Notes under the pieces: model-generated
The model's input: only the letters and a program-made list of their open reading frames with translations
Databases searched by the model: none
What the model was told of the DNA's origin: nothing
Translations under genes and position numbers: made by a program
Source of the DNA: Bacillus sp. AFS041924
GTDB taxonomy: Bacteria; Bacillota; Bacilli; Bacillales; Bacillaceae_G
Direction: 5' to 3'
Length of the DNA: 48,581 nt
Assembly (NCBI RefSeq): GCF_002577195.1
Contig: NZ_NULG01000104.1
Coordinates: 1 to 48,581, forward strand
Part shown: positions 1-8,229 of the stretch, one piece after another
Layout: each line of letters opens with the position of its first letter
Numbering within the stretch: position 1 is the stretch's first letter

Positions 1-122
1 ACTTTATAGGGAACAATTCACGTAATCCAACTGCTTTTTTATATTTTTACTTCTTTTTATATGAATGAGTTCCATTAACATTTTTTTGCGCATTGCTAGA
101 GAAAATAATAATAAAGTTATAC

Positions 123-596
123 CTATTCTTTATCTAGGAAATTTTTTAATGGCTTTTGAAGTACGTCCACAATGGCTGTTATGATACTTGTTGCTAAAAT
201 ACCTATCAGACTTATCGATATAGGACCTGCTGCATCATCTCCTGTTATTTTAGAAATCACCTTTAAGCTTATTATCATTAACACAATGAAGAAAATGGCA
301 GTAAAAGCACATTTTTTTATAACCTTTAAAGATTTAAGAGATAACTCCGAGAAAGCGTTGTTCTTTTCGATATAGGTTAATAGTTTATATACTTGATACA
401 ACGTAAAAGAAAATGTAATACAGATACCATAAGCACATACTAAAAGGGGATATAGCGAGTAATCCCCTCCTGGATGTGCTTTTATATCTTTAATGGTTAA
501 TACAGGCATCCAATAAAAACACAAAGTAAACACTGCAATTCCAACCAGAAAAATAATGACCTTCAAGAAAGTGGCAGAACCTCGTTTAACATTCAT
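123..596 (-). CDS. DUF2975 family membrane protein
   Basis: This 157-residue protein has four hydrophobic segments (about residues 10-32, 45-67, 90-112 and 123-145) and resembles the Bacillus YoaS/DUF2975 family in length and in the motif FLKVIIFLVGI near the N-terminus and KLLTYIEKNNAFSELSLKSL in the middle. The molecular role of the family is not known. Its members are often followed by a tiny Cro/CI-type HTH gene; the 122 bases left downstream in this window do not show one, but the window edge cuts this off. The ATG is preceded on the minus strand by AGAGAGGTG, an acceptable ribosome binding site. The family call rests on remembered similarity to YoaS. Confidence 0.75.
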   Translation of the reverse strand: MNVKRGSATFLKVIIFLVGIAVFTLCFYWMPVLTIKDIKAHPGGDYSLYPLLVCAYGICITFSFTLYQVYKLLTYIEKNNAFSELSLKSLKVIKKCAFTAIFFIVLMIISLKVISKITGDDAAGPISISLIGILATSIITAIVDVLQKPLKNFLDKE

Positions 597-721
597 TTAA
601 AACACCTCTCTTATAATGATAATACGACTTTAACGAATTATTTATTGTTTTACAATAAATATATATCTTTTTTTATTATATTATTATTGTTATTGAATAT
701 CTTTTAATTTTAAACCAAAAT

Positions 722-754
722 AAAAAGCATTTCTTATTACAAGGAAATGCTTTT
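722..754. terminator. Intrinsic-terminator-like hairpin
   Basis: AAAAGCATTTC at 723-733 pairs with GAAATGCTTTT at 743-753 around a 9-base loop. The T-run is better on the minus strand (TTTTTATTTT), so it could stop transcription heading toward the DUF2975 gene. It sits exactly at the left edge of the IS110 fragment. Confidence 0.55.
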
Positions 755-1184
755 ACTTGAAATCATACTATCATCCAATCAAATACCTGGTATCGGAAAA
801 AAAATCGCGGCAACGATTATCTCTGAAATTGGTGAAATTGATCGGTTTGATAATCCTAATAAACTTGTGGCTTTTACTGGTGTTGACCCGAGTGTCTTTG
901 AATCTGGTAAATTCACAGCCAGTAGAATCCGAATTACAAAACGTGGTTCGAGTCGATTGAGACATGCGCTATTCATGGCTGTTCGGTGTGCAATACGTGA
1001 AAATCGTAAAAGTAAGACAACCTGCGAAATCATCCCAAGAAATAAACGAATGCGACAATTTTACGATAAAAAGCGCGAAGAAGGAAAACCATTTAGAGTA
1101 ACAGGTATTGCTTGTGTAGACAAACTATTACATTGGATTTATGCCCTGTTAAAAAGCAAAACCACTTTCCAAGTTCTAGCTTAA
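747..1184 (+). pseudogene. IS110-family transposase, C-terminal fragment
   Basis: The 145-residue reading frame matches the C-terminal Transposase_20 part of IS110 enzymes: an IPGIGKKIAATIISEIGEI helix-hairpin-helix-like stretch near residue 12, then a FTGVDPSVFESGKF segment with the conserved Ser neighbourhood, followed by a basic tail. A full IS110 transposase is about 350-430 residues and carries an N-terminal DEDD RuvC-like catalytic domain. That domain is absent upstream, where a hairpin and AT-rich non-coding sequence lie instead. The first ATG falls inside the hairpin and has no ribosome binding site, so this is read as a dead remnant. No element ends could be defined, which is normal for IS110. 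Confidence 0.8.
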
Positions 1185-1480
1185 AATCTGAACCAACTTC
1201 GATTTATCATAATTTTCCAATTTTGAATAAGTGGAGGATTATTTGGCATGTCAAAAATAGTATAACATGAGTCACAAAATTTTTTATTAAAAATTATTAA
1301 CAAACTATTAGCTGGTTGAATAAGGAAAGGACCATCTAAATTAGTCACAAAAAATTCACATATAATTGTGAAAAACTTCACAAATTAAGCTATTTTCGAT
1401 ATATAATCAATTTGTATTCGTTTACAAATACACCAAGATAAGAGTAAAAAACAGCATTACTCATACTAGGAGGAATAACG
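1185..1480. other. Non-coding gap with one operator-like palindrome
   Basis: No convincing gene is seen. The only structure is the inverted repeat TTCACATATAATTGTGAA at 1355-1372, followed by a second TTCACAAA half-site. A related palindrome, TTCACAATTTTGTGAA, occurs at 14166-14181. The minus-strand reading frame across 1181-1381 has no ribosome binding site and low-complexity content, and was not accepted. Confidence 0.4.
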
Positions 1481-1630
1481 ATGCTTACTATTATTTTTAC
1501 TGAAATCAAAAAAATGTGGTTTTACCTTTCATGTACATATGAAAGGTTAGAGGAGATTGATCGCCTTGAATCCAAGCACACTCGAGTGCGTTTTGATAAA
1601 GAAATTTATGAAATCATCCGTGTCCAATAA
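1481..1630 (+). CDS. Small hypothetical protein (49 aa)
   Basis: ATG at 1481 lies 7 bases after a perfect AGGAGG (1468-1473), and the frame stays open for 49 codons to TAA at 1628. The product begins MLTIIFTEIKKMWFYLS and continues with a charged region (YERLEEIDRLESKHTRVRF) and ends EIYEIIRVQ. It is not a family I recognise. It could form an amphipathic helix pair. The strong ribosome binding site is the main argument that it is real; the surrounding region is decayed, so it may instead be a leftover. Confidence 0.45.
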   Translation: MLTIIFTEIKKMWFYLSCTYERLEEIDRLESKHTRVRFDKEIYEIIRVQ

Positions 1631-1663
1631 TACCGGGTGAAAATTTATATTAGGAGTGCAACT

Positions 1664-1746
1664 ATGAATGATTTAAAAATATAACTATTCGTTTAGAAAG
1701 AAATATTCAAGAGCATTATGAAAATAACAAATCTAATTATATATAA
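1664..1746 (+). pseudogene. Possible frameshifted microprotein
   Basis: An AGGAGTG ribosome binding site precedes ATG at 1664, but the frame stops after six codons (MNDLKI). Shifting frame by one base gives a protein-like continuation, TIRLERNIQEHYENNKSNYI, ending at TAA 1744-1746 just ahead of a terminator. Either a single-base change broke a gene of about 26 residues, or the match is chance. Confidence 0.25.
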
Positions 1747-1751
1747 ACTTC

Positions 1752-1783
1752 AAAAGTCTAACCCAAACGGTTAGGCTTTTTTC
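1752..1783 (+). terminator. Rho-independent terminator
   Basis: AGTCTAACC and GGTTAGGCT form a 9-bp stem with one G-T pair around a short CAAAC-type loop, followed by a run of T. It would end transcription of the small genes at 1481-1746. Confidence 0.75.
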
Positions 1784-1846
1784 TACTTGTTTAAATATCC
1801 TGCCACTTTATTGAATAAAAAATCGACTAAATAGCGGCCTTGTTGT

Positions 1847-1871
1847 TCAACTAAAGCACTGCTTTAGTTGA
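1847..1871. repeat. 12-1-12 palindrome, copy 1 of a dispersed repeat
   Basis: TCAACTAAAGCA (1847-1858) and TGCTTTAGTTGA (1860-1871) are perfect inverted repeats around one C. It lies 14 bases beyond the stop of the minus-strand gene at 1885-2133. A sister copy with the same TGTTGTTCAACTAA lead-in lies at 48031-48062. Confidence 0.7.
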
Positions 1872-1884
1872 TTAAGAAATTCAT

Positions 1885-2133
1885 TTAATCCGAAAATTCT
1901 TTGATCAAAACTTCTAATTCTTGAGCATCAAAAAAGTTCCCATCACTTAAAAACTTTTCGATTTCTATCGTACCATCAATCATAAATTCTATTTCCCAAC
2001 GTTGTCCAGGTACTACTACTTCTACCATAATACTTTCATCTCTTGTTTTATTTAGTTGATAATAAATGCTCTTTGATTCTAATTCATTTAGGAACTCTAT
2101 GAGCTCTTTAATTGTTTTCAAACAGTTTTTCAC
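1885..2133 (-). CDS. Conserved hypothetical protein, possible toxin-immunity type
   Basis: This 82-residue acidic protein starts MKNCLKTIKELIEFLNELES and has a central segment (MVEVVVPGQRWEIEFMIDG) that I recall from small Bacillus proteins of unknown function encoded near polymorphic toxin genes; this memory cannot be checked here. There is no signal peptide or membrane segment, so it should be cytosolic. On the minus strand GGAAGTG precedes the ATG by about 6 bases. Next upstream is another small gene of unknown function and then a short coding remnant. An immunity role is an inference from context only. Confidence 0.6.
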   Translation of the reverse strand: MKNCLKTIKELIEFLNELESKSIYYQLNKTRDESIMVEVVVPGQRWEIEFMIDGTIEIEKFLSDGNFFDAQELEVLIKEFSD

Positions 2134-2159
2134 TTCCTTTTATTATAGAAATGCATCAT

Positions 2160-2423
2160 TTAGTTTATTTGATATAAGTCTCTTATTCTCAACCATGTTC
2201 CAAACCAAAATGTTTTGGATTTCAACGGTTTTTCTAATTTTATGTTTCCATCATTTTTTTGGATAAATACTGTTTCATCTTCGACTTTAATTTTATCTCT
2301 AAAACTAAATACAATGTCATAACATTCTTTTTTATATTGACCTTCTCTTTCATCTGACCATTCTGCTTTTTCAATAGAAAATCTTCTTTTAATACTTTTC
2401 AACCTCCTATAATGCTTGTTCAA
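2160..2423 (-). CDS. Hypothetical protein with uncertain start
   Basis: The frame gives up to 87 residues, rich in Lys, Arg and Glu in the first half and ending FWFGTWLRIRDLYQIN. There is no ATG in frame. The longest version starts at TTG 2423. A perfect AGGAGG lies inside the frame, directly followed by a second TTG, which is too close to be ideal; an ATT eight to nine bases on is better spaced. Either a rare start is used or the gene has lost its 5' end. It lies 26 bases from the next gene downstream and overlaps the end of an orphan coding tail. I do not recognise the family. Confidence 0.45.
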   Translation of the reverse strand: MNKHYRRLKSIKRRFSIEKAEWSDEREGQYKKECYDIVFSFRDKIKVEDETVFIQKNDGNIKLEKPLKSKTFWFGTWLRIRDLYQIN

Positions 2424-2475
2424 CTACCATGGGAGTACGATATAAACTTCCATTCACTGTTGTGAATCTGAGGAT
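2407..2475 (-). pseudogene. Orphan C-terminal coding tail
   Basis: On the minus strand a 22-codon open stretch ends at TAG and reads as a protein C-terminus (FTTVNGSLYRTPMVVEQAL). It has no start and is bounded upstream by TGA. It sits immediately before the AGGAGG of the next gene, which is how the last codons of an upstream gene in an operon would look. It may be the remaining end of a large toxin-like gene that was deleted; this is an inference from phrasing and position. Confidence 0.3.
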
Positions 2476-2512
2476 TCATGGATGGCTAACGCATGAGTTG
2501 TTTAGTGAGGTT

Positions 2513-2683
2513 TCATTTTTTTTGTTTTGCATTAACATATCTGAAAATTAAAGCTACCCCCAGTCCAAAAGTTACACTTATTAATGAGATATAATTATTG
2601 TTTATTTTTCCTTCAAGAAAAGTAGAGAGCATTGAACTAACAAGAGCAACTAATGCTATTAAAAAAATAACGGATTTTTTCAT
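2513..2683 (-). CDS. Small two-helix membrane protein (56 aa)
   Basis: ATG at 2683 lies 8 bases after GAGGAGG on the minus strand. The 56-residue product begins MKKSVIFLIALVALVSSML, has a second hydrophobic stretch (about residues 31-48) and ends with a basic tail NAKQKK. This suggests two membrane helices or a signal anchor plus a helix. Family unknown. The plus-strand frame over the same bases (2598-2783) is its shadow. Confidence 0.6.
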   Translation of the reverse strand: MKKSVIFLIALVALVSSMLSTFLEGKINNNYISLISVTFGLGVALIFRYVNAKQKK

Positions 2684-2783
2684 TTTTCCATCCTCCTCAT
2701 TTAATATATTTCTCCAAATAATATTCGAATCCCTATGTTTTTTGCATAAAAAACGACAATTTAATTTAACATATCCTATCTAA

Positions 2784-3097
2784 TTGCTAACTTCCCTAGT
2801 AATTACCTTAATTATCCCTGATATTTCAAATCCGTTCTTTCCAGAATTGGTTATTGCAATTGAAGAAGTTGTTAAGTTAAGAGGGTTTGGCCTAATACTA
2901 GTTAATTCGAATAATGAGGATCTAAAATACCCTAAGTTTTGGAGTTTCAAAGCAAATATATCGATGTTTTTGTGTTGGCGTCAATTGAATTTAATGAAGA
3001 AATTCTAAAAAGCTTACAGAATTTAAAAATCCCATTTGTTAGAGTAGGCCATGCTGTCGATACACAAACAGCTAATTCAGTAGACGTGTTACATTAA
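2784..3097 (+). pseudogene. LacI-family regulator remnant, frameshifted
   Basis: The first frame encodes a stretch typical of the start of the sugar-binding domain of LacI/GalR regulators (LIIPDISNPFFPELVIAI, then GFGLILVNSNN). Near 2940 the similarity passes to another frame, which continues as IDVFVLASIEFNEEILKSL and FVRVGHAVDTQTANSVDV up to TAA at 3095. The N-terminal HTH that should precede it is missing, as are about 180 C-terminal residues. It is therefore a doubly truncated, frameshifted pseudogene. Confidence 0.75.
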
Positions 3098-3239
3098 AGA
3101 ATAAAAGATTGGTGATCGAATACTCTCTTTACACTAATTTAGGTACTAGGTCACGATAAAATCTAGTATCCAACTCACTTTTGAATTTTCAGATATTTAT
3201 GTAATATTGAATAAAATTAAATAAAAAGGTGATAAATAT

Positions 3240-3500
3240 ATGTGCAAAAATAATAAACCAATCATAACGATGAATAAATATTATGTAAAACCAGGTGATG
3301 AAATCGAATTTATGGCAAAAGAGGACAAACTTAACGAAATCAAGCAAAGTTTAGTAAAAGGAATCGTAACAAAAGTTCTTTCAAACTCTGTGATTGTAGA
3401 TATGAGAAAAGATCGAAACCATCGAAATTATTACGAACATGATCACACTGTAATTAGCCATAAAAAGTATAAAATCTTAGCAAATTTATCAAAAAGATAA
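3240..3500 (+). CDS. DUF2187 family protein (YkvS-like)
   Basis: The 86-residue product has the KOW/SH3-like core seen in DUF2187 proteins: a PGDEIEF segment, then GIVTKVLSNSVIVDM, and a C-terminal VISHKKYKIL. It is longer than YkvS (about 60 residues) because of an N-terminal extension. Function is unknown; the fold suggests a small nucleic-acid or ribosome-associated protein, but that is only inferred. AAGGTG precedes the ATG by 8 bases. It is a single-gene unit closed by a strong terminator. Confidence 0.65.
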   Translation: MCKNNKPIITMNKYYVKPGDEIEFMAKEDKLNEIKQSLVKGIVTKVLSNSVIVDMRKDRNHRNYYEHDHTVISHKKYKILANLSKR

Positions 3501-3518
3501 GCAAAAATAATTTCCTAG

Positions 3519-3560
3519 AAAATAGCCTTAACCCAATTTATGAGGGATAAGGCTATTTTG
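3519..3560 (+). terminator. Rho-independent terminator after DUF2187 gene
   Basis: AAAATAGCCTTA (3519-3530) pairs with TAAGGCTATTTT (3548-3559) around an 18-base loop. The symmetric A- and T-runs would allow it to work in both directions. Confidence 0.75.
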
Positions 3561-3958
3561 ATTTTAGGTATTTATGCACTTAATGAATTGTTATATTAGT
3601 TAAAATTAAATATGAAAAACTACCTAAGTAACTTATTATTTATTCTTTATTTTCTTTTTCATATTTTCTTTTTAAAACAGACCTCTTAATATTACATGAA
3701 AGTCCTTTATAGCTAGTTTTATAAATCTATTCTGCTTCTGAGCTTTTTAAATGATCATCATTTTGATATTAATAGATAAAAAGAATTTATAATGCCGAAA
3801 ATGGTTACAAAACAACAGGGTATGTAATAATTTTCATATCTCTGTAACAATAACTGCCAATTTTTAACAAACTCAGACTTTAGACCGTTTTGCTCATTCA
3901 TTTGTTTTGTTAAAATAGAATTAGAAATTTAGAAAATATTGGAAATAAGGAGGACGAA
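3561..3958. other. Non-coding gap before the ABC exporter
   Basis: No gene is supported here. A possible promoter for the exporter is TTGCTC at 3890 and TAAAAT at 3911, but the 15-base spacer is short, so it is weak evidence. Confidence 0.3.
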
Positions 3959-4855
3959 ATGAAAAAGGCAATTGTACAAATTAAGAACTTATCAAAGGAA
4001 ATTAAAGGTAAGAAGATTGTTTCTGATTTAAGCTTTGATATTTTTGAGGGCGAAGTTTTTGGATTTTTAGGTCCAAATGGAGCTGGTAAGACAACGACAA
4101 TCAGGATGATGGTTGGTTTGATGGGGATTACTGAAGGTGACGTTGTAATTGATGGGCATAGTATTAAGTCCAACTTTGAGGGTGCAATTAAGAATGTAGG
4201 AGCAATTGTAGAGAATCCAGAATTGTATAAATTTCTAAGTGGTTATGATAATTTACTGCAATATGCTCGAATGGATAAAAACGTAACAAAAGAGAAGATT
4301 GATGAAATTGTTGAGCTTGTAGGATTAACTGGGGCTATACGCCAAAAGGTTAAAACGTATTCACTAGGTATGAGACAGCGTCTTGGTCTTGCTCAATGTT
4401 TATTGCATGATCCGAAAGTTTTAATTCTCGATGAACCAACTAATGGGCTTGATCCAGCGGGAATTCGTGAAATGAGAGATCACCTACAGCTACTTACGAA
4501 GAAAAAAGGAATGGCTATCATCGTTTCGAGTCACTTATTATCAGAAATGGAAATGATGTGTGATCGAATTGGGATCATTCAACAAGGTAAGCTAGTAGAT
4601 GTACAAACTGTTACAGAGCTTACAAGTGAAGAGGTACAAACGTATTCAATTGAAGTGAATAATAATGAAGCGGCACTTAAAGTGTTATCTACACATAATG
4701 CTCAGTTAATTGATGAAGAAATACATATTGAATTAACAAGGGAAGATGTACCGAATGTCATTGAGCTATTAGTAGAAAATCGCATTCGCGTATATGGATT
4801 TAAGGCAAATGCAAAAACATTGGAAGATCGTTTCTTAGAAATTACGAATGTTTAA
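3959..4855 (+). CDS. ABC transporter ATP-binding protein (BcrA-type)
   Basis: This 298-residue ATPase powers an export system together with the membrane protein encoded next. The Walker A is GPNGAGKTT at residues 38-46, the signature is YSLGMRQRLG near 139-148, and the Walker B is VLILDEPTNGLDP near 158-170, followed by a switch histidine in VSSHLLSEME. The C-terminal 80 residues form the usual accessory region of the BcrA/YtrB group, which exports peptide antibiotics or similar compounds. The ATG follows AAGGAGG by 6 bases. The substrate cannot be inferred. Confidence 0.9.
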   Translation: MKKAIVQIKNLSKEIKGKKIVSDLSFDIFEGEVFGFLGPNGAGKTTTIRMMVGLMGITEGDVVIDGHSIKSNFEGAIKNVGAIVENPELYKFLSGYDNLLQYARMDKNVTKEKIDEIVELVGLTGAIRQKVKTYSLGMRQRLGLAQCLLHDPKVLILDEPTNGLDPAGIREMRDHLQLLTKKKGMAIIVSSHLLSEMEMMCDRIGIIQQGKLVDVQTVTELTSEEVQTYSIEVNNNEAALKVLSTHNAQLIDEEIHIELTREDVPNVIELLVENRIRVYGFKANAKTLEDRFLEITNV

Positions 4856-4920
4856 CTAATCTTTAGAAGTCTCATAAGCTAGTTGATTTTGAGAAATTCA
4901 AAAAGAAAGGAACTTAAATC

Positions 4921-5877
4921 ATGTTAAAATTGATTCAAAATGAATGGATAAAGATTATTAAAAGACCAGGTACAATCGTGATGGTTGCACTTATTATTTT
5001 ACTCGTGGGAGCTACAGGTACATTTGTAAAATATAATGAAAATAAAAAAGAGCAAAATATAGATCAGAATTGGAAGCAATCACTTCAAGTAGAAACAGCG
5101 GAATATAAAAAGGAATTAAAAGGTTTAAAGGATAAAAATGATATACAAAGACCGTTTTTAGAACGTTCAATTGCAATTAATGAGTACAGAATTGAACATA
5201 ATATCTCACCAAATGAAAAAACGAATGTCTGGACTTTTATGGATGTTTCATCTAGTTTAATTATATTAGTTGGACTATTTACGATTATCGTTTCTGCAAA
5301 TATTGTTTCGAGTGAATTCAATTGGGGAACGATTAAGTTATTATTAATTCGTCCATTTTCTAGAAAAAAAATAATTATGTCAAAATACATAACTAGTATT
5401 CTATTTGGTTTCGCACTTTTATTTACATTATTCGTTTTTTCGAATCTACTAGGTCTAGCACTATTTGGTACAGGTAGTGGAAACACTTCATACTTAGCAT
5501 ATGTTGATGGCCATGTTGAAGAGCAAAGCAGACTTCTTTATTCTGCAAAGCTTTACGTTATGAGTTTCATCCAAACGTTTATGCTTGCTTCGATGGCATT
5601 TATGGTTTCAACAGTTTTTAGAAACAATACAATTGCGATTGGTGTTTCGATTCTACTATTAACAGTTGGAAGTACGGTAACAGCTATTTTGGCTAATTTC
5701 TTTGACTGGACAAAATTTATCTTATTTGCCAACACAGATTTAATGCAGTATGTAAATGGAACTCCTCTAGTTGAAGGAATGACGATGACATTTTCGATCA
5801 TTGTTTTAATCGTTTATTTTGTGATTTTCCTTGGATTATCAGTGGTTGTGTTTTCGAAGCGTGACGTAGCAGCATAA
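4921..5877 (+). CDS. ABC-2 type transporter permease
   Basis: This 318-residue membrane subunit belongs with the upstream ATPase, 65 bases away in the same direction. It has one N-terminal membrane helix (about 19-36), a charged extracytoplasmic loop to about residue 105, then five further helices. This layout is that of ABC-2 family permeases paired with BcrA-like ATPases. The motif SSEFNWGTIKLLLIRPFSRK between helices 2 and 3 is characteristic of the group and probably contacts the ATPase. The ATG is preceded by AAAGAAAGGAAC. A strong terminator follows, so the two genes form a complete operon. Confidence 0.88.
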   Translation: MLKLIQNEWIKIIKRPGTIVMVALIILLVGATGTFVKYNENKKEQNIDQNWKQSLQVETAEYKKELKGLKDKNDIQRPFLERSIAINEYRIEHNISPNEKTNVWTFMDVSSSLIILVGLFTIIVSANIVSSEFNWGTIKLLLIRPFSRKKIIMSKYITSILFGFALLFTLFVFSNLLGLALFGTGSGNTSYLAYVDGHVEEQSRLLYSAKLYVMSFIQTFMLASMAFMVSTVFRNNTIAIGVSILLLTVGSTVTAILANFFDWTKFILFANTDLMQYVNGTPLVEGMTMTFSIIVLIVYFVIFLGLSVVVFSKRDVAA

Positions 5878-5915
5878 GTTATGCAAAGTACGCTTTCATT
5901 CATAAACAGATCTCT

Positions 5916-5952
5916 AAAAAGCCTTATTCTCAATGCAGAATAAGGCTTTTTT
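5916..5952 (+). terminator. Rho-independent terminator of the ABC operon
   Basis: AAAAAGCCTTATTCT pairs with AGAATAAGGCTTTTT around a CAATGC loop and is followed by more T residues. Confidence 0.9.
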
Positions 5953-6223
5953 TATAGTATATAAAAATAATTTTTTTGTTCGTTTCTTTAGAATGATCCG
6001 TAATAGTATTAGTTGGTAAAAATTGAGAATTAGTATAAACTATACTACTTATTTTATGCGAAAAAAAGTTAACAAAACAAATAAATATTATGTTAAGATA
6101 ATAAAAAGAAATAGTTTAGGTTGCGAATTTTATAAACGTTTTCTTTTTCTTTCTTATATAAAATCATTTATTAATTTTAAAAAGAAAGTCTTCTAAATAT
6201 ACACAGATAAAGGTAGGTGGGAG

Positions 6224-7339
6224 ATGCTTATAAAAAACATATTTATTACTTATATGATCATTATTAGTTTCTTCTATCTGACATCTTCCATCTTGTGGGG
6301 AAAAATCAGCAATAGAATTGCAGTTAACTTGAAATCACAAGAAATCATTATTGGGATTATATTAAGCATACTTACGGTCATTCTTCTATATTTTCCAATA
6401 GTCACTGATAGTGGAGCTAATGTTCAAATAAAAATTCTTACTACAGTAATTGCAGCTGTTTTTTTTAGTAGTACAACCTTAATTACGATTAGTTTATGTA
6501 ACGTTGTATGGTTTTATTTTATTATTGGCTTTAATAGTACGTTCTTAGTAGATTTTGCCTCGATTTTGTTTATTTTAGCAATAGGTTTTTGGATGATTCA
6601 AAAAAAATTGAATGAAAAAAAACGAATAGTAATACTGATTCCTTTGGCCGTTATTTTTAAAATATATGGATATTATGTACTTGATAAATGGATTTATCCT
6701 TCACACGGCGGTTTAATTGAAACCGAAATATTAATTCATACGATTATGTATTGGATATTAATTTTTATTCCAGCTTTATTATTAAGTTTTCAAATCGCTA
6801 ATCAGACTAGGAATATTCAATCAAAATTAAAGAAATTGGAAAATATAGCGAATATCGATGGACTAACTGGTTTATATAATAGAAGATATTTTGATAAATA
6901 TTTAATGCAGATTTCCTCTGAATCAATTCGTAGTTCAAAATCAATGTCATTATTAATGATTGATGTAGATTATTTTAAAAACTACAATGATTTTTATGGA
7001 CATCCTCAAGGCGATGAATGCTTAAAAAAAATATCAATTATTTTACAGTCAGAAGTAAATAGTTCAGGGGTCTGTGCACGTTATGGTGGAGAAGAGTTTA
7101 CGATTCTGTTACCAAATTCTACTCTTTTAGATTCAATAAATTTAGCAAATCGAATCATTAACAGTGTAAGAAAACTTGGCATTGAACATGCTCATTCCGA
7201 TAAAAAAATTGTCACACTTAGTATTGGTGTCGCAGCTCAGATTGCTTCAACCGACGAAGATTATTACACCTTAATCAAGGAAGCTGATTTGGCTTTATAT
7301 AAATCTAAGCACAATGGAAGAGACCAAGTGAGCTATTAA
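6224..7339 (+). CDS. Membrane diguanylate cyclase (GGDEF domain)
   Basis: This 371-residue protein should make the second messenger cyclic di-GMP from two GTP. Residues 1-190 form about six membrane helices of the 5TMR-LYT sensor type, and a short coiled linker leads to a GGDEF domain from about residue 210. The active loop is RYGGEEF at 286-292, and the upstream DGLTGLYNRRYF and DVDYFKNYND signatures are intact, so it is predicted to be catalytically active. The product-inhibition site (RxxD five residues before the loop) reads NSSG and is missing. No EAL domain is present. GGTGGGAG precedes the ATG. It is monocistronic. Confidence 0.9.
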   Translation: MLIKNIFITYMIIISFFYLTSSILWGKISNRIAVNLKSQEIIIGIILSILTVILLYFPIVTDSGANVQIKILTTVIAAVFFSSTTLITISLCNVVWFYFIIGFNSTFLVDFASILFILAIGFWMIQKKLNEKKRIVILIPLAVIFKIYGYYVLDKWIYPSHGGLIETEILIHTIMYWILIFIPALLLSFQIANQTRNIQSKLKKLENIANIDGLTGLYNRRYFDKYLMQISSESIRSSKSMSLLMIDVDYFKNYNDFYGHPQGDECLKKISIILQSEVNSSGVCARYGGEEFTILLPNSTLLDSINLANRIINSVRKLGIEHAHSDKKIVTLSIGVAAQIASTDEDYYTLIKEADLALYKSKHNGRDQVSY

Positions 7340-7378
7340 AAAACCATCTAAATCCTAATCATTTAGATGGTTTTTATT
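7338..7378. terminator. Bidirectional terminator between convergent genes
   Basis: AAACCATCTAAAT pairs with ATTTAGATGGTTT around CCTAATC, with A- and T-runs on both sides. It serves both the cyclase gene and the GntR gene that converges on it. Confidence 0.88.
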
Positions 7379-7383
7379 GTGCA

Positions 7384-8031
7384 TTAAAACATTAAATCCA
7401 TAAATGCTTCTTCTTTTAGTTGGGTTAAAATTTCAGTCGCTTTATCAAACTCAGATTTTTCTACACAATCAACAAGTGAATTATATAATGACAATGTATG
7501 AGGAATTTTATTTTTTCTTATGTTAAATACATTAGAAGAAGTAGCTTCTTCAGTAAATCTATTCCACAGATGATCAAGCATTTCGATGATGAGATTGTTT
7601 TGTGTAGTTTGTAAAAATGTTTTATAGAAATCAGTCAAAGCTCGATGATAATTGTAGGCGTCGTCTTGCATGTACGCTTTTTCCATTGAAGAGTTCATTT
7701 CTCTAAGTTGTTTTACATTAAATGGAGTATGCTTTCTCATGGATTTCTCCACACAAAATACAGCAAAGCACCATTGAATTTCAATCATATTAATTACTTC
7801 GTGCAATGTAAAATGTGTATATGTAACCGTCGTACCATGGAAGTTATTATGTGATAAGAAACCCTCAGATACAAGTCTTCCAAGCGCTCTTCTTATCGGT
7901 GTTCTGCTCATTTGTAATTCAAATACAAGTGCAGTTTCCTTCAAATGCATACCGGTTTGATACTCACCAGATAGGATTAAACTTTTTAATTTTTCATATG
8001 CAATTTGTTCTAATGTCTTCTCTTTTGCCAT
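7384..8031 (-). CDS. GntR-family regulator with FCD domain
   Basis: This 215-residue DNA-binding protein has an N-terminal winged helix (LKETALVFELQMSRTPIRRA, about residues 29-48) and a C-terminal all-helical FCD ligand domain. Such regulators usually sense organic acids and repress nearby catabolic genes. No obvious target operon is adjacent: it faces away from the germination operon and converges on the cyclase gene. The start at 8031 was chosen over an ATG 39 bases upstream because AGGAGA lies 6 bases before it and the protein then begins MAKEKTLEQIAYEKL as the family does. Effector unknown. Confidence 0.85.
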   Translation of the reverse strand: MAKEKTLEQIAYEKLKSLILSGEYQTGMHLKETALVFELQMSRTPIRRALGRLVSEGFLSHNNFHGTTVTYTHFTLHEVINMIEIQWCFAVFCVEKSMRKHTPFNVKQLREMNSSMEKAYMQDDAYNYHRALTDFYKTFLQTTQNNLIIEMLDHLWNRFTEEATSSNVFNIRKNKIPHTLSLYNSLVDCVEKSEFDKATEILTQLKEEAFMDLMF

Positions 8032-8186
8032 TTTATTCTCCTGCAAATAATATAATAGCCTTTTTATCAAATGGGTCGACTAACAGAATTCATTTATTAG
8101 TATAGTTTAAAAGTTAAATTGTTAAGCTTCAAAAGAAAATATTTATATTAAGATTAAGGTGGATATGATCGATTAATCAACTTATG

Positions 8187-8229
8187 AGTTACTGTGAAGC
8201 ATAAAAAATGCATTACGGTAACTTTTTTT
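8187..8229 (+). terminator. Terminator-like hairpin upstream of the germination operon
   Basis: AGTTACTGTGAAGCAT (8187-8202) and ATGCATTACGGTAACT (8207-8222) form a 16-bp stem with a few mismatches, followed by seven T. It points in the plus direction, yet no plus-strand gene lies before it since the flanking genes diverge. It is either an attenuator in the leader of the germination operon or a leftover. Confidence 0.65.
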
